From contig NZ_CP046600.1 of NCBI RefSeq assembly GCF_018278905.1, forward strand, positions 62,001 through 126,000: a stretch of 64,000 bases of DNA. Reading direction: 5' to 3'. The translations under genes were made by a program, and so were the position numbers. The stretch comes from Mycobacterium spongiae. Lineage in GTDB: Bacteria; Actinomycetota; Actinomycetes; Mycobacteriales; Mycobacteriaceae. Numbering within the stretch: the first letter of the stretch is position 1; every line of letters starts with the position of its first letter. The notes beneath the pieces are model-generated. The model worked only from the letters and a program-made list of their open reading frames with translations, did not search any database and was not told the DNA's origin. This document shows, in pieces, positions 25,025-34,070 of the stretch.

Positions 25025-26320
25025 TCAACAGGTGACAAACGAACCCAGCTTCCCGGTGGTCTCCAGGGTGGCCAAGGACTTGCCCGTCTTAGCGGTCATA
25101 TCGGCGTTGCCCGCGGTCTCTTCTGCCATCGTGCACTGTGTCGGTAGGAAGCCCACCGGCGCGGAGTTTATCGTCGGTTGCAGCATCCAGTTCGCGCCCG
25201 GGGCCTGCTCGATCTCCTCGGCGAAGCCCGCGGCGAGGCCCGGCTTGTTCATCCGGCTGATCACCAGCCGGTTGGGCGCCCGGGAGAGCATCTCGACGTC
25301 ACCCATCGAGTCACCGGCCGCCATGAACAGCTCACCGCGACTGATGATGTTGTCGATCGCGCCGGCCTTGCCGCCGCGCCACGACGCCACCCCGTCGGGG
25401 ATGGACAGGATCTCCAGCTGGGACATCCGGTCGGGGTCCAGGCCGATATAGGCCGGATCGGGGTTCTGGTGGGTCATCTGATAGTCGGAGACCAGCTTCC
25501 CGGTTTCCCGGTCCTTGAGCAGCGTGGTGACCGCGACGACGTGATCCATCGGCAGCGCCGCCTCTTGCCCGTACTTCTCGACGATGGCAGGGTTCACCGC
25601 GTTCTGCACCATCCAACGCACCGCCCAGGTGACCCCGGCGGAGACCACCCACACGTCGTAGCCGTGGCTGCGCAGGTTGCCGTACAGGTCGGCCATCTGC
25701 GGGTAGATGAACGGCCGGCCGGCGCCCAGGATCGTCGACTCCTCCTTGGAATCCAGGTCGGCCGCGCCGGCCCCGTTGTCGTAGACCGCGGCGGTCTGGG
25801 CCAGGAAGTCCGACAGCGTGTGGCCGGTAAACGTGGTCGCTACCAACGGCAGTGACGAGTACTCACGGAACGGGTCGGTATCGCCGGCGGAGTCCAGCAC
25901 CGCGTCGTAGTAGGTGGAGATTCCGTCGGTGATCGCCATCGGCTTGCCCTCGGCGGTGCTGAACGGCGGGAACATCGCCGGGCTCAGCGAGGCCGGGTCG
26001 ATGGCGTTGGTCTCCTGCACCCGGGCCAGCATCGCCTCCCCGATGTCGCGTGCCTGAGTGGTGTTGTCGAAGTCGAACACCACGATCTTGCCCTGCCCGG
26101 ACGACGCCGCAATCGTGTCGGTCAGCGTCTGGTAGACCGAGTCGGTCCATCCGGCCCGGTCCAGTTCCGGGACACCGTTGGCGGCCGAGGCGTTCGGCGC
26201 GGCGGCTGGGGTGGTGGCCGCTTGTTCGGAGGCTTGGGTGGAACAGCCGACCAGGATCAGCACAGTCACCGCGGCGCAAAGAGCCCGTCGGGGGAGTGGG
26301 GAGTGGGGTTGCACGGCCAT
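25025..26320 (-). CDS. HAD-superfamily phosphatase, predicted lipoprotein
   Basis: The 431-residue product has lipobox ILVGC (Cys26), an Ala-rich linker and a HAD phosphatase fold. Motif I is VFDFDNTT (nucleophile Asp83, acid Asp85). A Ser/Thr in VVSAGVTW is motif II-like. Motif IV is AAGDSMGDVEML. A large insertion between motifs I and II forms a cap. An exported HAD enzyme of the phosphoserine-phosphatase-like type could dephosphorylate an extracellular substrate, which is unknown. It is first in a two-gene unit with the ParB-like lipoprotein. Confidence 0.87.
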   Translation of the reverse strand: MAVQPHSPLPRRALCAAVTVLILVGCSTQASEQAATTPAAAPNASAANGVPELDRAGWTDSVYQTLTDTIAASSGQGKIVVFDFDNTTQARDIGEAMLARVQETNAIDPASLSPAMFPPFSTAEGKPMAITDGISTYYDAVLDSAGDTDPFREYSSLPLVATTFTGHTLSDFLAQTAAVYDNGAGAADLDSKEESTILGAGRPFIYPQMADLYGNLRSHGYDVWVVSAGVTWAVRWMVQNAVNPAIVEKYGQEAALPMDHVVAVTTLLKDRETGKLVSDYQMTHQNPDPAYIGLDPDRMSQLEILSIPDGVASWRGGKAGAIDNIISRGELFMAAGDSMGDVEMLSRAPNRLVISRMNKPGLAAGFAEEIEQAPGANWMLQPTINSAPVGFLPTQCTMAEETAGNADMTAKTGKSLATLETTGKLGSFVTC

Positions 26321-26471
26321 GAGTCTGGCCAGGCCCCGGCAGTGCCGCGCGCCGAAGTCGGCCCAGGACAGCAGATATTCACCCGTGCGGCAGCCGGAGT
26401 TAACCTTCCGCGCTTAGTGCTGGTCATGTGCACGGCCGCGCGGAATATGCACGCGTCGGTACGCTCAAGCC

Positions 26472-26780
26472 GTGGCAGACGAGCAGCAAAGCGGTTCCGG
26501 CATGGTCCGCGACCTCCTCGCATATGCACTGGCCCGATTGGCGTTGGCGGCTGCGCTCGCCGCGGCGATCTACGGCGTTACCCGGCTGTTCGGCGTCGAC
26601 GACGTCCCGCTCTACGTGGCTGTCGCTGTCGCGATCGTGATCGCGCTGCCTCTCGGTATGTGGGTTTTCGCCCCGCTGCGCAGGCGCGCCACCACCAGCG
26701 TCGCCGCATTCGATGAGCGCCGGCGCAGCGATCGCGAGCAGCTACTCGCCAGGTTGCGTGGCGAGCGGTCACCCGACTAG
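26472..26780 (+). CDS. DUF4229 family membrane protein
   Basis: The 102-residue product has two transmembrane helices (about 15-38 and 46-68), the second followed by the RRRATTSVAAFDERRRSDRE region typical of DUF4229. GTG is the start. It precedes the MFS gene by 14 bp on the same strand and may be co-transcribed. The function is unknown. Confidence 0.78.
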   Translation: MADEQQSGSGMVRDLLAYALARLALAAALAAAIYGVTRLFGVDDVPLYVAVAVAIVIALPLGMWVFAPLRRRATTSVAAFDERRRSDREQLLARLRGERSPD

Positions 26781-26794
26781 GCACTACGGCCGAG

Positions 26795-28171
26795 ATGTCC
26801 GCCACTCAGGAGAACCGTCATTGGTGGATTGTCGCTGCGGCCAGCCTGGTGCTCGGTCTCGTCGTGCTCGACGAGACGGTGGTGGGGGTGGCGCTGCCCA
26901 CCATCCGGGCTGACCTGGGCATGACAGAGGTCGCCAGCCACTGGGTGGTCAATGCCTACCTGCTGACGTTCACCTGTTTTGTCGCTATCGGTGGCAAACT
27001 CGGCGATCTGCTGGGCCGGCGCCGGGTTTTTGTGGTCGGAGCCGCGTTCTTCACGGCCGGATCCGCGGTGGCGGCTACGGCGCCGAGCGGCGGCTGGCTC
27101 GTCGCCGCCCGTGCCGTGCAGGGCGTGGGTGCGGCAATGACTTTTCCGGGCTCCATGGCGATCATCACTGCCAGCGTTCCACCGCAGCAGCGCGGCGCCG
27201 CGTTCGGAATCCAGACGACGATAGCTGCCAGTTTCATGGCATCTGGGCCGCTGGTGGGTGGGCTCTTGTCGGAGCTGGTCTCCTGGCGGTGGATCTTCTG
27301 GATCAACGTGCCGATCGTCGCGGTGGCGGCTGGCGTGCTGTTGATGATGCTGGAGCCGCAGGCCGGCAGCTCCCGGGGCGCCGGGGCCTTCGGTTTCGCG
27401 CGGTTCGACTACCCGGGGCTGGCACTGATGGTGGTGGGCTTGACCGGTATCACGGTCGGATTGATGCAGTCCAGCGATTGGGGGTGGACATCGCCGGCCA
27501 TCATCGGCCCGCTGGTGGGCGGCTGTGCGCTCATCGCCACATTTGTTGCCGTCGAACTCAAACGTGCCGAGCCGGTAGTGCAACTGGAGTTGCTGCGCAT
27601 CCGCACTTTCGCCGGCGGCAACGTGGTCTTCGCGATGTTTCAGTTCGAGAAGATGATCGTGTTCATCTTCGTAGCGCTCTATCTGCAGCATGCGCTGGGG
27701 CGCTCGCCGATCGAGGCCGGCGTCGTTGTCAGCATCGCCATTCTGCCGACCCTGATCACCTCGCGGTTGGCGGGCGCGACCCGCGACAAGTACGGCTCCC
27801 GGGTGCCGCTCACCGTCGCGCTCGTTATCACCGGGGTGGCCCTGAGTGCGATCGGGCTGGCTACGTCGTTGCATAGCGAAGCGGCGATCGTTGCGGTGAT
27901 GGTCGTGTGGGGAGCGACCATGCCGTTCATCGCGGTGAGCGCTCGTCCGGCGTTGATGGGAGCGGTGCCGGCGGCCAAGCAGGGCGAGGCCAGCGGGATC
28001 AATCTGAGCGTGCAGATGCTCGGTGGCACGGTTGCCATTGGCGTCGGCAGCCCCCTGTTGATCCTCACCGGCTCCTACGTGCTGCTTTTTCTGCTGACTG
28101 GCGTCTTGACCCTCGGCGTCGCAGCGATTGCGTGGTCGATGATCGAGCGGTCCATGACGCAAGCGGCCTGA
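26795..28171 (+). CDS. MFS drug/metabolite exporter, DHA2 (EmrB/QacA) type
   Basis: The 458-residue proton-coupled transporter has about 14 membrane helices. Signature pieces are LVVLDETVVGVALPTI in helix 1, GGKLGDLLGRRRVF (loop 2-3 motif A) and ARAVQGVGAAMTFPGS (motif B), plus the motif C-like helix GPLVGGLLSE. It likely exports drugs or metabolites. It ends 2 bp before the TetR gene, which is convergent. Whether it serves the nearby NRPS cluster is unclear. Confidence 0.9.
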   Translation: MSATQENRHWWIVAAASLVLGLVVLDETVVGVALPTIRADLGMTEVASHWVVNAYLLTFTCFVAIGGKLGDLLGRRRVFVVGAAFFTAGSAVAATAPSGGWLVAARAVQGVGAAMTFPGSMAIITASVPPQQRGAAFGIQTTIAASFMASGPLVGGLLSELVSWRWIFWINVPIVAVAAGVLLMMLEPQAGSSRGAGAFGFARFDYPGLALMVVGLTGITVGLMQSSDWGWTSPAIIGPLVGGCALIATFVAVELKRAEPVVQLELLRIRTFAGGNVVFAMFQFEKMIVFIFVALYLQHALGRSPIEAGVVVSIAILPTLITSRLAGATRDKYGSRVPLTVALVITGVALSAIGLATSLHSEAAIVAVMVVWGATMPFIAVSARPALMGAVPAAKQGEASGINLSVQMLGGTVAIGVGSPLLILTGSYVLLFLLTGVLTLGVAAIAWSMIERSMTQAA

Positions 28172-28173
28172 GC

Positions 28174-28779
28174 TCAGCCGGTCTTCAGCATCGAGCGGGC
28201 CAGCCCGGCGGCGTCCCGGCTGTGATGTTCGGGGAATCCGACATCGAGCAACACGGTGTTGGACTCGGAGAGACAGACGATTGCGTAGGCGATGGCAGCG
28301 GCACGCTGCGGGGAGGTCTTCGAGTTGCGCGTGATCGCTGCGGCAAGCTCGTCCACGAGAAGGGCGTACGCGTCCCGCACGGCCTTGCGTGTTTCGGGGT
28401 GCCGGCTCGCCGTCGCTTGCAGGAGGTCGAATGCGCGGTCGTCGGTCGAGCGGTGGGTCGTCCAGGCCCGGGAGAACAGCAGGTCGATGATGTTCTCCGG
28501 AGTTGGGTCCGGACCCACTGCGTCCCGGATCGCGAGTTCGTAGCGGCGGCCGAGCTCGTGGATCGTGGCGACGCGCAGTGCCTTGTGATCGCCGACGAAG
28601 TGGCTGATCGCGGTGCGAGCAACTCCGGCTCGTTCGGCGATGTCGGCCATGGGAACCGTAGGTGAGCCCTGCTCGGAGATCAGCTGGATGTGCGCCTCGA
28701 TGATCGCGGCTCGGCGTTCGCCGGCGACGCTGGGGCGGCCGCGACGGCGACTGGTCTCGGGATCGCCGGACGATGACAC
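28174..28779 (-). CDS. TetR/AcrR-family regulator
   Basis: The roughly 201-residue product has an N-terminal TetR helix-turn-helix (RRAAIIEAHIQLISEQG, then MADIAERAGVARTAISHFVG). A helical ligand-binding domain follows. GTG 28779 is chosen because the upstream codons overlap the operator. It is divergent from the FAD amine oxidase, with a perfect dyad between them, so it probably controls that gene and itself. Confidence 0.87.
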   Translation of the reverse strand: MSSSGDPETSRRRGRPSVAGERRAAIIEAHIQLISEQGSPTVPMADIAERAGVARTAISHFVGDHKALRVATIHELGRRYELAIRDAVGPDPTPENIIDLLFSRAWTTHRSTDDRAFDLLQATASRHPETRKAVRDAYALLVDELAAAITRNSKTSPQRAAAIAYAIVCLSESNTVLLDVGFPEHHSRDAAGLARSMLKTG

Positions 28780-28800
28780 GCCTCGACTATAGACAATTGT

Positions 28801-28815
28801 TTGACGATACGTCAA
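28801..28815. promoter_or_regulatory. Dyad operator between tetR and amine oxidase
   Basis: TTGACG-ATA-CGTCAA is a perfect inverted repeat, flanked by CAATTG on both sides (28794 and 28818). It is centred in the 56-bp divergent intergenic space, as expected for a TetR binding site. Confidence 0.65.
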
Positions 28816-28835
28816 TCAATTGATAGTGTTCGGCC

Positions 28836-30227
28836 ATGGAGACAGAGACGGATCGAAACGTCGATCGGGTGATCGTGGTCGGAGCGGGGGCGGCGGGTCT
28901 CGCCGCAGCGCGGCTGCTGCAGAGCCATGGACGAGACGTGGTGGTGCTCGAGGGACGGACCAGGGTCGGGGGTCGAATGAGCACTGTCGACGTCGATGGC
29001 GCTCTGGTTGATGAGGGCGCAGCATGGATCGACGGCCACAAGACCAACCCGATCGTTGGGCTTGCCGGGAGCGCCGGTTTGGCGACGATGCGCGCCGACT
29101 ATGTTGACCCGTTCCGTGTTGGAGCGTTCGACCCCGTCAGGCGCAGGTGGCTCGGACGCGTCGAGTCGTTGCGCCACATCGTGGCCATCGCACGCGCCAC
29201 CGAGCGTCTCTCGGAGCCCGACACGACGGAAGCGACGAACCTGGCTGAGCGGATAGACAGGGTGGTCGATCGGCGGGGGCGAGCCGACGACGTCCGCCGC
29301 GTTCGCAGGTTCCTGGTTCGTCGGTCGGCCGAGTTGAACTGGGCCGATCGAGCCGACCTGCTCGGTGCCCATGCAACAGAGAGCGGAATGGTCTACGCCG
29401 GGCGGGAATCGGTCATCGTCGGTGGCTACGGCCGCCTCGTGGATGTGCTGGCCGCTGGCCTCGACATCCGGCTCGAGCACGTCGTCGAGTCGATCCGATA
29501 CCGCAACGAGGGTGTCGAGGTCGTCACCACCAAGGGGACGTTCAGTGGTGCCCACGCCATCGTGACGGTTCCCCTCGGTGTGCTCAAAGCCGGCACCATC
29601 GCGTTCGACCCGCCGCTACCCGCCGCAAAGGTCGCTGCGATCGAAGGGATCGGAGTCGGACGCCTCGAAAAGATCATCTTCCGATTCGACGAGCCGTTCT
29701 GGCGTACCAACCCCACGCGAGCGCGCAACCTGTACAACATCGACGATGACACACCGTGCCCGATATTCTTCGATCTCAGCGCCGGCGCCGGCCGTCCGAC
29801 GCTGGTTGCGCTGCTGACCGGCGACCACGGAACCCGCCTCGTGGGAGATCCGGAGCCCATGATCGCCCAGGCGCTTGCCATCCTCGAAACGATGTTCCCT
29901 GGCCGCGTCACGAAGCCGACGGCAGCGCACACCACAGCATGGCAGCTCGATCCTCTTGCACTCGGTAGCTACTCGACCGTTCGGCCCGAGACCAGCGAGA
30001 AGCACTTCGCCGACCTGCTTGCACCGGTCGCATCGCGGCTGTTATTTGCCGGCGAGGCAACCAACGTCCTCCGTTCCGGCTATGTCGACGGCGCGGTCGA
30101 CAGCGGCGTGCGCGAGGCCAGCCGCATCCTCGGTCATGACGTCAAACTTGAGCTGGTGAGGGCGCCCCTCCATGAGAATCGCCGGGAGGCCTACGCGCAC
30201 GGCCACGTTGCCGCACGACGTGATTGA
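28836..30227 (+). CDS. FAD-dependent amine oxidase
   Basis: The 463-residue flavoprotein of the monoamine/polyamine oxidase family has the dinucleotide-binding motif VIVVGAGAAGLAAARLL and VVVLEGRTRVGGR. A substrate domain follows, then the C-terminal FAD motif LLFAGEATNVLRSGYVDGAV. It oxidises an amine to an imine with release of hydrogen peroxide; the substrate is unknown. It is divergent from TetR and convergent with the PKS gene 59 bp away. It might tailor an aminoacyl product of the NRPS, but gene direction and regulation suggest an independent unit. Confidence 0.88.
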   Translation: METETDRNVDRVIVVGAGAAGLAAARLLQSHGRDVVVLEGRTRVGGRMSTVDVDGALVDEGAAWIDGHKTNPIVGLAGSAGLATMRADYVDPFRVGAFDPVRRRWLGRVESLRHIVAIARATERLSEPDTTEATNLAERIDRVVDRRGRADDVRRVRRFLVRRSAELNWADRADLLGAHATESGMVYAGRESVIVGGYGRLVDVLAAGLDIRLEHVVESIRYRNEGVEVVTTKGTFSGAHAIVTVPLGVLKAGTIAFDPPLPAAKVAAIEGIGVGRLEKIIFRFDEPFWRTNPTRARNLYNIDDDTPCPIFFDLSAGAGRPTLVALLTGDHGTRLVGDPEPMIAQALAILETMFPGRVTKPTAAHTTAWQLDPLALGSYSTVRPETSEKHFADLLAPVASRLLFAGEATNVLRSGYVDGAVDSGVREASRILGHDVKLELVRAPLHENRREAYAHGHVAARRD

Positions 30228-30286
30228 TACCCCTCGCTGTTCACCGGATCACTTGTGCGGCAACGCCACCCTGTCTGTGCTGTGTG

Positions 30287-33200
30287 TCACGCCGCCGCGT
30301 CGGTGTGTCGAATCGCCTTGACATGCTTCGTGATGTGCTGGGCGAGCAGCTCCACGTTCGGGTTCAGGTTCATGGTGATGTGCGTTCCTGGTATCACGTC
30401 GCAGGTGTAGCGCCCGCGCACCAAAGGCCGCCACCCTTTGCCGTTGTCCCCGTTATTGATTCCGTCGCCGTCCTGCGCATCGTAGAAGTGAACGTCACAG
30501 GCAAGCGGGCTCGGACCGTAGGCCTTCGTGGCGGCGACATTGGACCGGAACATTCGCAGGAAGGATGCAACGCCGTCCTCGTCCGCCTGGTCCGCGTCGT
30601 GTTCGGCTGCCGACACCGAGTCCAGGACCATGCGATATTGGTCGACCTGTGACAGCGCCTGGAACTGTTCGGCCGGCTCGGCTGCCGGCGCCCTGCGGGT
30701 GATCAGATAGCTCAGCACCTCGCTATCGGACAGCAACGGTATCGAAGCGTTCGGCCGCGGTGAGTCCACCATGAACACGGTCGCGGTTTCGCCAGCGGCG
30801 AGGAGCTGTTGGGCCATCTCGTAGGCAACCACGCCCCCGAAGGACGCGCCGCCGAGCAGATACGGACCGTCACCCACCACTCGACGAATATCGCTCAGGT
30901 ATCGGGATGCGATGTCTTGCACTGTCGAGTCATCGCGTTCACCTTCCCCGGGCAGCATCTCCACTCCGTACAGCGGCACCGACGGGGGCAGTGCCCGCGC
31001 CAGATCCCGGTAGAAGAACACATGGCCGCCGGCAGGATGAACGAAGAAGAGCGGTGTTTCACCGGTCAGATTCGGACCGGTCAGCCGCACAATGCGAGCC
31101 GGCAGATCTTCTTGGCCGCCGGCCGCGTCACGTTCGCGGGCTCCCAGAATGTCCTTGATCGTCGGCAACTCGTTGAGCCGACGGGGTGGAAACTCCTCCC
31201 CGAGTAACGCACCCGTTCGATGTGCGGCGCGAACCGCAAGCAACGAATCGCCACCCAGCTCGAAGAAGTCGTCGGTCACAGCGACGGTGTCCACGTCGAG
31301 TAGCTCGCGCCAGAGCTGCGAGAGCGCCTCGGCAAGATCCGATGTGGACCGGTCCGGGGTCGCGGCGCTACTCACGGCCGCCCGACGCGGCTGGCGGGTC
31401 TGCGGATCTTGTGGCTGTTGGTCGTCGACCAGTCGAAGGTCGCGATACGGGTAGGTCGGGAGCGCGACGCGGCGGCGACCGGTGCTGTGCGGCCGCCAGT
31501 CCACCGCTACCCCGCGTGACCAGCATTCGGCGACCGTACGGAGCAGCCCCGAGGGAGCCGAACTCCGCTGTTTCGTTGCGCCGAGTGTCTCGACGACGGC
31601 GGTGTCGGGAGCTTGATGCTTGACGATGTTGCGCGCATGTCGGGACAGGCTCGCTTCCGGACCGACCTCCACGAGCAGATTGTGGTCAACCGCGAGTGTG
31701 GACAGTGCGTCACTGAACGCAACGCTGTGCCGCAGCTGGTCGACCCAGTAGTCGACGCTTTCGAACTCGGTGTCGACCCAATTGCCGGTGCGGGAGGACA
31801 CGATCGGAATTTGCGGCGCGCGCAACGTGATTCCGGCGAAACCCGCCCGGAAACGGTCCAGGATTTCGTCCATGTGCGGGCTGTGAGCCGCGAATCCGAT
31901 GCCGAGACGCTTGCTCTCCACGTCGGCGGCGGTGAGAACCTCCGCCAACGCGTCGAGAGCTGGGCCGGCCCCGGCGACCACGATGTCGCTTGGCCCGTTG
32001 ACGACCGCCACGGTCAGCTCGTCGCTGAGGAGCGGCCGCACCTGCTCCGCGGAGATGTGGGCGGCGAGCATGCCGCCGGGCTTGGTCTGCTGCATCAAAT
32101 CTGTTCGAAGGGTAACCAGGCGCATCGCGTCGACCAGGGTCATCGAGCCTGCCACGGTCGCGGCGGCGTACTCGCCGAAGCTGTGTCCGAGTAGGGCGTG
32201 GGGCACGATGTTGCAGTCGATCAGCGTTTTGGCGAGCGCGTATTCGACGATGAGCAGGGCCGGCGCGCTGTGCTGGTGTTGGCTCCAATCGGCCCGCGGC
32301 CGCGCATGCACATAGTCGGCGATCTCTGTTACATCGGTGACCTCACGAAGTTCCGCGAGTGCCGATTCAACGTGGTGGTGAAACAGCGGACTGTGGCGAT
32401 AGTCCGCCAGGTAGCGCACACCCTGGCCAGGGAACAGGAAGGCAACGTGGGGCTTCCGGCGCCCGTCGACCGCCTTTGCCGGCTCGGACAGCTGGTCGGC
32501 GGCCTCGCCGCAGTCGGCCGCAAGCACATACCGCCGGAATCGGTGTTCCTCGCGGCCCTCGTGCAGCGTAAAGGCTACGTCGGCGATCTGCTGGTCTACG
32601 TTGGCTTCGAGGTGAGCGGCGAGCTGAACCGATCGCCTGTGCAGGGCTTCGACGCTCGGCGCCGACACCGTGATCACCTCGACGACGGGATCCGGATCGG
32701 TGGGGGCGGAACACGGTTGAGTCGGCGCGGGTCCGACGATGACGTGGGCGTTGGCACCGCCGATGCCGAAGCTGCTCACACCCGCGAACGGCCGGTCTGT
32801 CGGCCAGGGCCGCAGCGCGGTGTTGACCTCGAAGCCCTTGCCCAGGTAAGTCGGATCCCCGCCGGAAAAGTGCAGGCTCGCAGGTATCTCCCGATGTTCG
32901 ATCGCCAGCACGGTTCTGATCAGTCCGGCAATGCCAGCGGCTGTATCGAGGTGGCCCGTGTTGGTCTTGAGCGATCCGATCAGGATAGGGGCGTCGTTTT
33001 CGTCCGGCGAGTACGCCTCTTTCAGGCCGCTCAGCTCGACCGCATCGCCCAGTGGCGTTGCGGTGCCGTGAGTTTCGATGTAGCCAACCTGGGTGGGCGA
33101 TATCCTTGCGGTCGCCAACGCGGTCTCGATGGCTTCCACTTGGCCCTCCGCACTCGGGGCGGTGAAGCCAATCTTCTCGGAACCGTCGTTGTTGACGCCG

Positions 33201-34036
33201 AACCCGTGGATGACGGCGCGAATGGCGTCGCCGTCCTCGAGGGCGCGGTCAAGTCTCTTGAGGACAACCACACCGGCGCCGTCACCGGGGACCGTGCCGG
33301 CAGCGTCGGAATCGAAGGCACGGCAATGACCGTCGGGCGACAAGATCATGCCGGGCCGGTAGAAGTAACCGACCGGCCGGCCGGCGGTGACGCCACCGGC
33401 CAGCATGATGTCGCTCTGGTCGGCGAGCAGCACCTGACAGGCCATGCACACGGCGACGAGTGACGTCGAGCAGGCCGTCTGCACCGAAAACGTGGGCCCG
33501 TGCAGATTCAACAGATATGCCACGCGCGTGGTGAGAAAGTCCGACCGCCACGCGATCGTCTGTTGCATCGCAGCGACAGGATCGTCTTCGCGTCGGGGGA
33601 GGTCTGACGGTGCTCCGCATCCGGCAACGAGGCCGATTCGTCCGAGGCGCCGGCTTTGCGAGCTGCTGCGCTGACGGCGTCGCGAGTCGTATCCGGCACT
33701 GTCGAGCGCGGCGTAAGCCTCCTCCAAGAACGTGAGGTGCTGCGGATCGGTCAGTTTGATTTCCGCCGGCTTGAGTCGGAACGGTTCGTGGTCGAATTGA
33801 CCGACCCGAGGCATGACTCCGCGCCTGGGCACGTAGTTCTGATCGGTCACATCGTCGGCGTCGACACCCATCTCGAGCAGGGTGTCTTCGGACAGTGTCG
33901 AGATGCACTCATTGCCCTTGCGGACATGGTCCCAGAGTTCGTCCGGATTGGCGGCTTGCGGAAAGCGACCTGCCAGACCGATGATCGCGATGGCTTTGGT
34001 GGTGTCGGTTGTCGTGGTGTCGGCGGATGTTGTCAT
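30287..34036 (-). CDS. Type I polyketide synthase KS-AT-carrier-TE
   Basis: The 1249-residue product has the domains in order. KS (about 12-440) has TACSTSLVAVC, THGTATPLGD and NTGHLDTAAG, so the Cys-His-His set is intact. AT (about 540-830) has the nucleophile elbow GHSFGEYAAA and GFAAHSPHMD, which is not a clean malonyl or methylmalonyl signature. The carrier domain (about 925-990) has FELGGDSLLAV, of PCP-like type. The C-terminal thioesterase has GGASFGG and a late His in PGTHITMN. KR, DH and ER are absent, so the keto group stays. It is the last enzyme of the line, adding one extender unit to the peptide and releasing it. ATG 34036 follows AGGAAG. It lies 34 bp after the A-T gene. Confidence 0.93.
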   Translation of the reverse strand: MTTSADTTTTDTTKAIAIIGLAGRFPQAANPDELWDHVRKGNECISTLSEDTLLEMGVDADDVTDQNYVPRRGVMPRVGQFDHEPFRLKPAEIKLTDPQHLTFLEEAYAALDSAGYDSRRRQRSSSQSRRLGRIGLVAGCGAPSDLPRREDDPVAAMQQTIAWRSDFLTTRVAYLLNLHGPTFSVQTACSTSLVAVCMACQVLLADQSDIMLAGGVTAGRPVGYFYRPGMILSPDGHCRAFDSDAAGTVPGDGAGVVVLKRLDRALEDGDAIRAVIHGFGVNNDGSEKIGFTAPSAEGQVEAIETALATARISPTQVGYIETHGTATPLGDAVELSGLKEAYSPDENDAPILIGSLKTNTGHLDTAAGIAGLIRTVLAIEHREIPASLHFSGGDPTYLGKGFEVNTALRPWPTDRPFAGVSSFGIGGANAHVIVGPAPTQPCSAPTDPDPVVEVITVSAPSVEALHRRSVQLAAHLEANVDQQIADVAFTLHEGREEHRFRRYVLAADCGEAADQLSEPAKAVDGRRKPHVAFLFPGQGVRYLADYRHSPLFHHHVESALAELREVTDVTEIADYVHARPRADWSQHQHSAPALLIVEYALAKTLIDCNIVPHALLGHSFGEYAAATVAGSMTLVDAMRLVTLRTDLMQQTKPGGMLAAHISAEQVRPLLSDELTVAVVNGPSDIVVAGAGPALDALAEVLTAADVESKRLGIGFAAHSPHMDEILDRFRAGFAGITLRAPQIPIVSSRTGNWVDTEFESVDYWVDQLRHSVAFSDALSTLAVDHNLLVEVGPEASLSRHARNIVKHQAPDTAVVETLGATKQRSSAPSGLLRTVAECWSRGVAVDWRPHSTGRRRVALPTYPYRDLRLVDDQQPQDPQTRQPRRAAVSSAATPDRSTSDLAEALSQLWRELLDVDTVAVTDDFFELGGDSLLAVRAAHRTGALLGEEFPPRRLNELPTIKDILGARERDAAGGQEDLPARIVRLTGPNLTGETPLFFVHPAGGHVFFYRDLARALPPSVPLYGVEMLPGEGERDDSTVQDIASRYLSDIRRVVGDGPYLLGGASFGGVVAYEMAQQLLAAGETATVFMVDSPRPNASIPLLSDSEVLSYLITRRAPAAEPAEQFQALSQVDQYRMVLDSVSAAEHDADQADEDGVASFLRMFRSNVAATKAYGPSPLACDVHFYDAQDGDGINNGDNGKGWRPLVRGRYTCDVIPGTHITMNLNPNVELLAQHITKHVKAIRHTDAAA

Positions 34037-34070
34037 GATTCTTCCTAGCGAGAGTGTTTCGGATGAGAAA

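Noticed and set aside
26777..28162. 461-codon minus-strand frame opposite the MFS gene
   Set aside because: Translation is His/Arg/Gln-rich without domains; the plus strand encodes a clear transporter.
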